Shown here: positions 1 through 4,596 of the stretch, one piece after another
Layout: every line of letters begins with the position of its first letter
How positions within the stretch are numbered: position 1 is the first letter of the stretch
NCBI GenBank assembly: GCA_003696465.1
Contig: RFHG01000258.1
Location: forward strand, 1 to 7,317
Length of the DNA: 7,317 nucleotides
From: Gammaproteobacteria bacterium
GTDB taxonomy: Bacteria > Pseudomonadota > Gammaproteobacteria > J044
Direction of reading: 5' to 3'
Notes under the pieces: generated by a model
What the model saw: the letters and a program-made list of their open reading frames with translations, nothing else
What the model was told of the DNA's origin: nothing
The model's database searches: none
Made by a program: the position numbers and the translations under genes

Positions 1-118
1 CCACCTTGAGCTGGCTGTCGTCGGCCAGCCAATCCTGCTGATAGGGGAGCAGGACTGTCGGCAGGTCGCCGGAGATGGGCTCGGAGGTTGTGCTGGGGAT
101 GGTGTGCCTGAGGTCCAC
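1..118 (-). CDS. Mu gp28-like large terminase, N-terminus (partial, leaves left edge)
   Basis: The first 39 codons of a gene are present. They start from a GTG (116-118), since the frame has a stop at 122-124 and contains no ATG. GAGG at 126-129 is 7 bases before this GTG. Residues 22-39 read VLLPYQQDWLADDSQLKV, close to the 'LLPYQ..W..D.s..kv..Ksrr.G' opening of Mu gp28-type packaging ATPases, in which the Walker A follows shortly after. The ATPase and nuclease residues lie outside the window. The protein should drive headful packaging together with the preceding gp27-like protein. The short segment limits certainty, but motif and position agree. Confidence 0.82.
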   Translation of the reverse strand, partial: MDLRHTIPSTTSEPISGDLPTVLLPYQQDWLADDSQLKV

Positions 119-121
119 GGC

Positions 122-691
122 TCAGCCTCGCGGCACGCCGAGGATCTCCGCGCGGATGGCCTCGACAGTCTCGCGGCTCATGCCGCCGCGACTGGCAACC
201 CGGGCCGCCTTTTCGGCGGCCGCCTCGCGCTCGGCCCGCTTGATCTCCTCGGTCCGCTTGACGTTCTCGCTGGCAGCGCGCTCCAGCTTCTCCATTGCTA
301 CCGCCATATCCTTGAGCATGCGCGCCACGGCCGGCGCCTCCTCCGGGTCGATGTCGCCGCGCTGCATGGTGATCGAGAGGTCGAACGCCAGCGTGCGCAG
401 GATCTCGTTGACCAGGTTGCCAACCTGCCCCTGGGGCGCCGCGCCGAGCTTGGCGATCCACATCTCTGCCACCTGGCGTGACTGGCGCAGGCGCTCGCCG
501 ACCTCGTTCATCTTGATGGCGTAACGGTTGAGTGCGCTCTTGGACAGGCGCGCCTCGATGCCCAGCTCCTCGAGCAGGGCATTGGCGCGCTTCGCGGCCT
601 CGGCCTGGGTGATGGAGGGATCACGCAACCAGCCATGAAGCGCGTCCCGCACCTCGGTGGGCAGCAAGTCAATGGTCGACGGGCGTGACAT
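122..691 (-). CDS. DUF3486 family protein, Mu gp27-like (small terminase candidate)
   Basis: This 189-residue protein begins MSRPSTIDLLPTEVRDALHG, followed by WLRDPSITQAEAAKRANALL and a helix-turn-helix (about 24-60, LGIEARLSKSALNRYAIKMN). This is the DUF3486 opening, with 'R.S.idlLP..vr..l...l.' and 'vS.sav.ry'. A middle helical core (QVAEMWIAKLGAAPQGQVGN) is followed by a long charged helix (AASENVKRTEEIKRAEREAA). Mu gp27 sits just before the large terminase gene 28 and is treated as the likely DNA-recognition subunit of the packaging motor. The same order is seen here. The start overlaps the stop of the 47-residue gene as TGATG, with only a weak GGTG-type ribosome site, so translation probably depends on coupling. 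The stop is 4 bases before the next start and in the same frame. Confidence 0.9.
   Translation of the reverse strand: MSRPSTIDLLPTEVRDALHGWLRDPSITQAEAAKRANALLEELGIEARLSKSALNRYAIKMNEVGERLRQSRQVAEMWIAKLGAAPQGQVGNLVNEILRTLAFDLSITMQRGDIDPEEAPAVARMLKDMAVAMEKLERAASENVKRTEEIKRAEREAAAEKAARVASRGGMSRETVEAIRAEILGVPRG
126..129 (-). promoter_or_regulatory. Ribosome-binding site supporting the GTG terminase start
   Basis: GAGG (cctc on +) lies at the end of the gp27-like gene, 7 bases before GTG 116-118. It is the only initiator of usual type with proper spacing in the frame. Confidence 0.55.
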
Positions 692-834
692 CAGAGCTTC
701 ACCCACAGCACATAGCCAATAATGGCGAGCCATACCCAGAGACGGGTAACCAGCCACACCCCTATCGCGCTGACAGCAACAAAAAGGCCGCCGCCGGTCA
801 GCGCGACACGCTTGGCCACATTACGCACACTCAT
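691..834 (-). CDS. 47-residue membrane protein
   Basis: This very short protein has a basic N-terminus (MSVRNVAKRVA) followed by an almost unbroken hydrophobic run to its end (GGGLFVAVSAIGVWLVTRLW, then VWLAIIGYVLWVKL). It would make one long or two short membrane helices, with Arg at position 31 as a possible turn. No family was recognised. AGGAG lies ~9 bases before the ATG, its start is 4 bases after the stop of the preceding gene, and its stop overlaps the next start as TGATG, so it fits the operon and is likely real. A longer reading to 906 is rejected because it would overlap the previous gene by 68 bases. It might be an accessory lysis (second holin) or envelope protein, but there is no direct evidence. 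Confidence 0.73.
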   Translation of the reverse strand: MSVRNVAKRVALTGGGLFVAVSAIGVWLVTRLWVWLAIIGYVLWVKL

Positions 835-838
835 GTCG

Positions 839-1135
839 TCACGCTCCTGGCCGGGGCCGAGCCACGCCCGGCACGCGGGTATTGCCCAGCGCCACATCCT
901 CTCCACGCGGCGTCAGGCGCACGACGAGCAGGTCGCGCACCTGCTCAAGACCCACCAGCCCCTGCTCGGCCAGCCAATGCAACTCGGTGCGCAGCCGGTC
1001 GTGGCTGAGTCGGTGCCCAAACGCCTCCAGCACGCCACGCAGGATATCCTCGTTGTGGCTGTAGTCCGGGTCTTCTTCCAGCGCCTGCAGGATGATCAGG
1101 CGCGCGTTTTCAATGACGATCTGGGGGAAACTCAT
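839..1135 (-). CDS. Winged-helix phage protein (Mu gp26-position, VpaChn25_0724-like)
   Basis: This 98-residue protein starts IVIENARLIILQALEEDPDY (6-25) and continues with SHNEDILRGVLEAFGHRLSH and DRLRTELHWLAEQGL, a winged helix. A wing follows (VRDLLVVRLTPRGEDVA, ~66-82), then a loose Pro/Arg tail. It corresponds to the small ArsR-like phage proteins found between DUF2730 and DUF3486 in Mu-like genomes, for which the name VpaChn25_0724 family is used. No function is established. DNA binding is plausible from the fold, perhaps in packaging or head assembly given its neighbours. The start overlaps the DUF2730 stop as ATGA. A 4-base gap separates it from the next small gene. Confidence 0.83.
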   Translation of the reverse strand: MSFPQIVIENARLIILQALEEDPDYSHNEDILRGVLEAFGHRLSHDRLRTELHWLAEQGLVGLEQVRDLLVVRLTPRGEDVALGNTRVPGVARPRPGA

Positions 1136-1491
1136 CGGCCGCTCTCCAGGAGATATTGCTGAATCATCTGCACCGTGTTGTTGATCTGCTTGACCTCGCC
1201 CTCGAGCCCTTTCACGCCCTGGCCCACCTGGTCGACCCGGTAATGAATCTCGCCCAGCTCACGGCTGCCCGGCACGTGGGCAATCTCCCGCTCGACCGAG
1301 GTCAGCCGGTCCCGGTGCTCGTCCAGCCGGCCGTCCACGCTGTCGAGCACCTCCATCACGCGCTGCTCGACCCGGTCGATGGCGGCCTTGGTCGCCCGGT
1401 GCTTGTTCGCCTGCCAGGCATAGACGCCCATCAGGAACATGAACAGTGTCTGCGCCACATCGAACCAGAACTTCCACTGCCCGTAATCCAT
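1132..1491 (-). CDS. DUF2730-family protein: membrane anchor plus coiled coil
   Basis: This 119-residue protein has an N-terminal membrane segment (about 8-26, FWFDVAQTLFMFLMGVYAWQ) followed by two coiled-coil stretches (~33-70, AAIDRVEQRVMEVLDSVDGR; ~80-116, YRVDQVGQGVKGLEGEVKQI). This is the plan of DUF2730, a Mu gp25-type protein without a settled function. The shape also matches an inner-membrane spanin (Rz-like), and no separate spanin was found in the window, though this is only topology. The second of two tandem ATGs is chosen, because GGAGG (1497-1501) is 5 bases from it and 2 from the first. Using the first would add one Met (1494). The stop overlaps the next start as ATGA. Confidence 0.88.
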   Translation of the reverse strand: MDYGQWKFWFDVAQTLFMFLMGVYAWQANKHRATKAAIDRVEQRVMEVLDSVDGRLDEHRDRLTSVEREIAHVPGSRELGEIHYRVDQVGQGVKGLEGEVKQINNTVQMIQQYLLESGR

Positions 1492-1709
1492 CATCGCCTC
1501 CGCTCGTACGCTTCCTGGCAGTCAACGCAGCGCACGATGCGCGGGTCGATCCTGAGGCGCGCCCACGGAATCACCTCATGGCAGTCCCTGCAGACCCGCG
1601 CACCGCCCTCCACCAGAGGGGTTTCTGCCTGTGCCTGGGCCTTGTGCCTGGCCAACGCCTGGCGGGTAAAACGCGCTTCGGCCTCCTGCGCCAGATCGAT
1701 CTCATCCAT
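1491..1709 (-). CDS. TraR/DksA-like C4 zinc-finger protein
   Basis: This 72-residue protein is close in size to F-plasmid TraR. It has C40-x2-C43 (CRDC) and C61-x2-C64 (CVDC) with 17 residues between the pairs, and IPWARLRIDP in between, the DksA/TraR zinc-finger pattern. The N-terminus reads MDEIDLAQEAEA, giving D2-x2-D5-x-A7, the DxxDxA motif that TraR and DksA place in the secondary channel of RNA polymerase. That suggests that it may act on host RNA polymerase and alter promoter choice without ppGpp, as TraR does. This is known for the family, not shown here. It lies between the holin and DUF2730, a place often occupied by such proteins in Mu-like phages. It overlaps the holin by 8 bases and the next gene by 1 base (or 4 from the first ATG). 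Confidence 0.9.
   Translation of the reverse strand: MDEIDLAQEAEARFTRQALARHKAQAQAETPLVEGGARVCRDCHEVIPWARLRIDPRIVRCVDCQEAYERRR
1497..1501 (-). promoter_or_regulatory. Ribosome-binding site for DUF2730
   Basis: GGAGG (cctcc on +) lies within the last codons of the TraR-like gene. The spacing is 2 bases to the ATG at 1494 and 5 bases to the ATG at 1491, which favours the latter. Confidence 0.65.
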
Positions 1710-2280
1710 TGCCAGCCCCCTTGAATCGTTCCGCCAACACGCCGAGCAGGCCGGGTGGCGGCGTCTGGCCGGCCGCCACCTGCTTGTCTCGTGAGCGGGA
1801 GGTCACATTGATCCCGAGTACGGCCAGCGCCACGCCCCACATGGGCGTGAGCGCCGTGACCGCCTGTGCCACGGTGCCGGCCGCCGAGGGCTGCATGGCG
1901 AACATCCAGGCAATGGCCGCGCTCTGCACCAGCCAGGCAATGGCCACCAGGTAGCCGAATGTGGGTCGCCAGCGGCGCACATAGGCGTCCTGGCTGCCTG
2001 CCTCCAGGCGCATGGTCTGGTTGATCTGGGTAAGACGCGCCGTCTCTGCCTCCAGGTGCATGCGCTCGAGCTCGCGCTTGTGACTCAGCTCCAGCGCCCG
2101 CACCCGCTCGAGCGCGGCAGGGTCGGAGTCAAGCGCCTGGGCCACGGCCGCCGGCGCCGGGTCGGTGCCCAGCGCGCGTGCCACCAGCGCGCCCACGGCA
2201 CCCCCGGCCGGACCGCCCAGAAGCGAGCCGACCAGCGGAGCGGACTGCGCCACGAGTCTCCCGATGTCGCGCCACTGCAT
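1702..2280 (-). CDS. 3TM-type phage holin
   Basis: This 192-residue protein fits the 'holin of 3TMs' type (GTA-like). The N-terminus has a Gly/Ala-rich hydrophobic segment (about 10-38, VGSLLGGPAGGAVGALVARA). A charged coiled helix follows (55-95), then RRWRPTFGYLVAIAWLVQSA (102-121) opening a membrane segment to ~129, and a last membrane segment at ~140-158 (TPMWGVALAVLGINV). The RWRP-x-x-GY motif is typical of the family. Its role is to open the inner membrane so that the endolysin can reach the wall. The frame extends to 2322, but the ATG at 2280 is chosen because GAGGAG lies 8 bases upstream and the start overlaps the lysozyme stop as TGATG. The last 8 bases overlap the next gene. Confidence 0.88.
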   Translation of the reverse strand: MQWRDIGRLVAQSAPLVGSLLGGPAGGAVGALVARALGTDPAPAAVAQALDSDPAALERVRALELSHKRELERMHLEAETARLTQINQTMRLEAGSQDAYVRRWRPTFGYLVAIAWLVQSAAIAWMFAMQPSAAGTVAQAVTALTPMWGVALAVLGINVTSRSRDKQVAAGQTPPPGLLGVLAERFKGAGNG

Positions 2281-2789
2281 CACGGGGTCTCCTCGATGAA
2301 CTCGGAAAGCCGCACCGCCCATCCCGCGGCGAAGGCAGCCTGCCTGGGATCACGCGCGATCAGCGCGCCATAGAACCGGCAACGCCGGGCCAGTACCTTC
2401 CGGTAGAGCGCCTTGCCGTCGCCACCATTGACGGCGGCCAGCGTGACCGGGCCCACCACGCCGTCCACGGCCACGCCGGCGGCCTCCTGCAGCCAGCGCG
2501 CGGCCCGATCCGGCCCGTGGTTGACCGCGCAATCCACCACAAGGCCCAGCAGCGGCGCATCCGCGATCTGATCGAAACCCGGCTCCTGGATATAGCGTTG
2601 AAGGTAGATGCTGCGCGCCTCGTCCTCACTGAGCGCGCGCACATCATTGACGGTCACCGGGTGGCCACGGAACTCGGCCAGGGTCTGTTGCGTGATGCCA
2701 TAGTTCGTGGCCCCGCCCCGATCGGCGGGATGAAACACGAACCCGCCCTCGCGGCGGATGATGTCATTGAGTATCTTTGATGCGTCCAT
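2280..2789 (-). CDS. GH108 endolysin (phage lysozyme)
   Basis: This 169-residue protein is a muramidase-type endolysin that degrades peptidoglycan for lysis. The N-terminal GH108 domain has IIRREGGFVFHPADRGGATN (10-29), with E14 as the probable catalytic glutamate, followed by YGIT. A middle region (DEARSIYLQRYI) leads to VDCAVNHGPDRAARWLQEAA (85-104) and VAVDGVVGPVTLAAV (106-120), which is the C-terminal peptidoglycan-binding fold usually paired with GH108. The typical ending RCRFYGALIARDP...GWAVR is present. There is no signal peptide or SAR helix, so it needs a holin, and the next gene supplies one. No clear Shine-Dalgarno precedes the ATG at 2789, although the domain begins right there. 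It follows the candidate Mor-dependent promoter. The stop overlaps the next start as TGATG. Confidence 0.93.
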   Translation of the reverse strand: MDASKILNDIIRREGGFVFHPADRGGATNYGITQQTLAEFRGHPVTVNDVRALSEDEARSIYLQRYIQEPGFDQIADAPLLGLVVDCAVNHGPDRAARWLQEAAGVAVDGVVGPVTLAAVNGGDGKALYRKVLARRCRFYGALIARDPRQAAFAAGWAVRLSEFIEETP

Positions 2790-2794
2790 GCAGC

Positions 2795-2839
2795 CATGCT
2801 AGAGGTCTGCGCATGGAAGCGAACGGGGGAACAGGTTCC
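2795..2839 (-). promoter_or_regulatory. Candidate Mor-dependent promoter before the lysis genes
   Basis: A 12-bp dyad lies at 2828-2839 on the minus strand (GGAAC-CT-GTTCC, 5-bp arms with a 2-base centre). A -10-like TAGCAT lies at 2801-2796, about 35 bp from the dyad centre. That puts the dyad near -45, where Mor-type activators bind in Mu, and there is no good -35 element, as expected for an activator-dependent promoter. The predicted start of transcription falls at or very near the ATG of the lysozyme gene. This is inference from position and symmetry only. Confidence 0.38.
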
Positions 2840-2849
2840 GGGGAGGGGA

Positions 2850-2870
2850 AAGGGGCTCTGAACGCCCCTT
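2850..2870 (-). terminator. Candidate terminator after mor
   Basis: Read on the minus strand, AAGGGGC-GTTCAGA-GCCCCTT forms a 7-bp stem with a 7-base loop, 4 bases after the mor stop, followed by TCCCCTCCCC. The U-tract is short (the TTT run is partly in the stem), so termination may be weak. Its place at the end of the early operon is right for a terminator that separates early from later transcription. Confidence 0.5.
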
Positions 2871-2874
2871 GAGC

Positions 2875-3306
2875 TTACCAGTTTGGATCTTCGTCTGCAA
2901 ACAGGGAGGGCTGGCACAGGCCACGGCGTGTTTCGGCCTCGACCCGACGCCGGAGCTTGCGGATGCCTCGTTCCGTGTAGTGGTACTTGCGCGCCAGCTC
3001 GGCGTTGCTGGCACCACGCTCGAACTCGGCCACGATCTCGCGCGCCCGTAGCGCGCGCAGTGCGGCCGCGCAGCGTGGCACCTCGATCTCCTCACGGGCG
3101 TAGACGGCCACCAGCTTCTCCAGCGCCTCCAGCCCGATCAGGTCTGCCAGCCAGTGCTCGGCGCTCGCCCTGGACGGCACGGTCAGCCGCACGCCACCCC
3201 TTGCCTCGACAATGGCCAGGGCAGCGGGTAGGCCGATGACATCCACCAGCTCCCGCACGGACGCCGGCAGATACGCTTCTGGAATGACATCGGGATGGTA
3301 CATCAT
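2875..3306 (-). CDS. mor: Mor-family middle/late transcription activator
   Basis: This 143-residue protein matches the Mor/C activator family. Its N-terminal dimerisation domain includes LPASVRELVDVIGLPAALAI (13-32), VEARGGVRLTVP, and a DLIGLEALEKLVAVYAREEI block with the family's IEVPRC (74-79). The C-terminal helix-turn-helix is at about 98-120 (GASNAELARKYHYTERGIRK). In Mu, Mor dimers bind a dyad upstream of the middle promoter and recruit RNA polymerase. The gene is the last of the early block and is followed directly by a dyad and the lysis genes, as expected for an activator controlling the next operon. Start: tandem ATGs at 3306 and 3303, with a GGGGG-type Shine-Dalgarno 5 and 8 bases before them. 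The tail (CQPSLFADEDPNW) is not conserved in the family as far as I recall. Confidence 0.93.
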   Translation of the reverse strand: MMYHPDVIPEAYLPASVRELVDVIGLPAALAIVEARGGVRLTVPSRASAEHWLADLIGLEALEKLVAVYAREEIEVPRCAAALRALRAREIVAEFERGASNAELARKYHYTERGIRKLRRRVEAETRRGLCQPSLFADEDPNW

Positions 3307-3325
3307 GACAGCCCCCTAATGTCCA

Positions 3326-3341
3326 CGCGCAACGCGCCCGG
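3326..3341. repeat. 16-bp direct repeat, copy 1 (upstream of mor)
   Basis: The 16-mer cgcgcaacgcgcccgg occurs here, in the 47-base gap between the SSB-like gene and mor, and again at 6052-6067 in the same orientation inside gene B. The rest of this gap (3307-3353) holds the mor ribosome site and no promoter that I can recognise. Confidence 0.5.
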
Positions 3342-3353
3342 GTCGGCCGCATT

Positions 3354-3593
3354 TCAGAACGGCACCCCGTCGGTGGACGGCTTGTCGGCAGGTCGCCCGG
3401 CCACATCAAAGCAGCTCACCCAGCCGTCCCAGTCCTTGAGCCCCACGGGCAGCGCATCCAGCTTGATGGACCGGCGACCGTCCGCATGCTCGAACATCGC
3501 GCCGATTCTCAGCCAGCGGCCTTTCTGCTCGCCGGTGTTCCTGTCTGTGTATTCGCCGGTCTTCACGGCGAGATCATAGAGATGTTTGGCCAT
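3354..3593 (-). CDS. Small OB-fold/SSB-like candidate, 79 residues
   Basis: I do not recognise a named family with certainty. The sequence reads as four or five beta strands: YDLAVKTGEYTD, then GRWLRIGAMFEH, RRSIKLDALPVG and DGWVSCFDV. The strand-turn pattern 'KTGEYTDRNTGEQKGRW' is found in small proteins of Mu-like phages. The last residues, PSTDGVPF, resemble the acidic tip of bacterial SSB (which ends in Asp-Ile-Pro-Phe), the part that recruits partner proteins such as PriA. A small OB-fold ssDNA-binding or SSB-mimic role is therefore possible but inferred. GGAGG lies 7 bases before the ATG. The gene sits between gemA and mor. It ends at 3354, leaving a 47-base gap before mor. Confidence 0.72.
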   Translation of the reverse strand: MAKHLYDLAVKTGEYTDRNTGEQKGRWLRIGAMFEHADGRRSIKLDALPVGLKDWDGWVSCFDVAGRPADKPSTDGVPF

Positions 3594-3993
3594 CAGGATG
3601 CCTCCGTTTGTCGTAATTGAGCGCGGCCACTACCTTGCGCAGCTGTTCGGTGCTGGCCCATTCCAGCCGCGCGGGCGCAGACTTGCCATACATGCGCTGC
3701 AGAATGCCCTCCGCGTAACTTGCCGGGCGGTCGCCGAGGAGCGCGTACACCTTGCCAAGCAGCGGGGCCTTGTCCTTGCCCGCCTTCGGTCGCCGCCGAC
3801 CCGGGCGGCGGAAGGTTGCCCCGCATTTGCGCAGGTGCTCGATCACCTTGCGCCGCCCGAAATCATCCAGATCCGCCGCCGACCGCACGCGGGCGATGGT
3901 CCACAGCATGTCCCGGTAGGCCTCGTCATCAAGCCCCAGCTGCTTCTTCGCCAAGTGGATCCTGGCCAGATCGGAACGGCGCCGGTCATCCAT
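3574..3993 (-). CDS. gemA: GemA/gp16-family regulatory protein (DUF1018)
   Basis: This 139-residue protein opens with SDLARIHLAKKQLGLDDEAY (7-26), the signature of the Mu gp16/GemA family. It continues with an RDMLW...ARVRSAADLDDFGRRKVIEHL block and ends in a helical region containing KVYALLGDRPASYAEGILQR (81-100). The R-P-G-R-R-R-P-K-A-G-K linker at 63-73 is strongly basic. In Mu, GemA is an early protein reported to modulate host gene expression, apparently through DNA gyrase and supercoiling; the mechanism is not settled. The frame extends upstream to 4167, but the ATG at 3993 is chosen because the family begins there and a TGGAG lies ~10 bases before it. It overlaps the DnaA-like gene by 8 bases and the next gene by 20. 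Confidence 0.92.
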   Translation of the reverse strand: MDDRRRSDLARIHLAKKQLGLDDEAYRDMLWTIARVRSAADLDDFGRRKVIEHLRKCGATFRRPGRRRPKAGKDKAPLLGKVYALLGDRPASYAEGILQRMYGKSAPARLEWASTEQLRKVVAALNYDKRRHPDGQTSL

Positions 3994-4357
3994 CGTGGCC
4001 GCGCTCCAGAAGCATGCGCACCTGCTGCTCGACCGCCTGCCAATACGGTTCTTGCCGAAGCTGCTGCCAGCGCCGCGCGCCATGCATGGCCGAACTGTGG
4101 TCGGCATAGCCCAGTTGTTCGGCAATCTCGGGCCAGCTGCTCGGCGTGTACTCGCGTGCCAGCACAATAAACAGCCACCTCAAGCCCTGGCAGGTGGGGC
4201 CCTTGCCGGTCAGCAGCCGTGCCGTGGTGTAACCGGATACCCGGCAGATGGCATCGAGGATCGCCGGCATGAAGACAACCCGCACCGCCCTGGGCGACTC
4301 GGCTTCCAGCCGGCAGGTGTCCTTGCACCCCGGGCATGCGCCACACAACGTGCTCAT
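3986..4357 (-). CDS. Stand-alone DnaA domain IV-like protein with Cys4 N-terminus
   Basis: Residues ~30-118 of this 123-residue protein follow the C-terminal DNA-binding domain of DnaA: a first helix (ILDAICRVSGYTTARLLTG), a long helix (GLRWLFIVLAREY), a turn helix (SSWPEIAEQLG) and the signature YADHSSAMHGARR (84-96). In DnaA this last element reads 'RDHTTVLHACRK', and its Asp-His-Thr contacts the DnaA box; here Asp86, His87 and Ser88 occupy those places. The basic loop before the long helix, which reaches the minor groove in DnaA, is replaced by GKGPTCQG, so box recognition may differ. The AAA+ domain is absent. The N-terminus has C5, C8, C11 and C15, a possible metal site. The protein could bind DNA to steer replication or regulate transcription. 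It overlaps its neighbours by 4 and 8 bases. Confidence 0.83.
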   Translation of the reverse strand: MSTLCGACPGCKDTCRLEAESPRAVRVVFMPAILDAICRVSGYTTARLLTGKGPTCQGLRWLFIVLAREYTPSSWPEIAEQLGYADHSSAMHGARRWQQLRQEPYWQAVEQQVRMLLERGHDG

Positions 4358-4596
4358 TGGACGGGCACCTCAGGCAAGGCCATCCAGTGGGTCGGCTGGA
4401 TCAGCACGTCCGGATCACTGCCCGTCAGTACCCACTCGCCGTTGGCGCGCCGGTAGGCAACGTCGACACTGGGATCTCCATCGTCGTTTCGCCAAGCCGC
4501 CAGAACGTCATGCAGGGGCACAGGCAGGCACAGGGTGACATCCACCCACACGCCGAACGTAGCCGCCGAGGGTTTGATAACAGTCGCCGCGCTCAT
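4354..4596 (-). CDS. DUF551-like small protein
   Basis: This 80-residue protein ends in THWMALPEVP (residues 69-78), the hallmark of DUF551-type phage proteins (usually close to 'tHWmPLPepP'). The preceding part also fits: VWVDVTLCLPVPLHDVLAAW, then DPSVDVAYRRANGEWVLTGS, a beta-sandwich-like pattern. The family is common in phages of Proteobacteria and has no firm function. Its start overlaps the gam stop as ATGA and its stop overlaps the next start as ATGA, so it lies in a coupled triplet of genes. The usual N-terminal 'WI.v.erLP' signature is diverged here, so the family call rests mainly on the C-terminal motif. Confidence 0.72.
   Translation of the reverse strand: MSAATVIKPSAATFGVWVDVTLCLPVPLHDVLAAWRNDDGDPSVDVAYRRANGEWVLTGSDPDVLIQPTHWMALPEVPVQ

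Noticed and set aside
835..906. Extended N-terminus for the 47-residue membrane protein
   Set aside because: It would overlap the preceding winged-helix gene by 68 bases, and the AGGAG site matches the ATG at 834.
3843..4346. Alternative minus-strand frame of 167 codons across the DnaA-like and gemA genes
   Set aside because: It overlaps two well-supported genes in another frame, and its sequence has no domain pattern.
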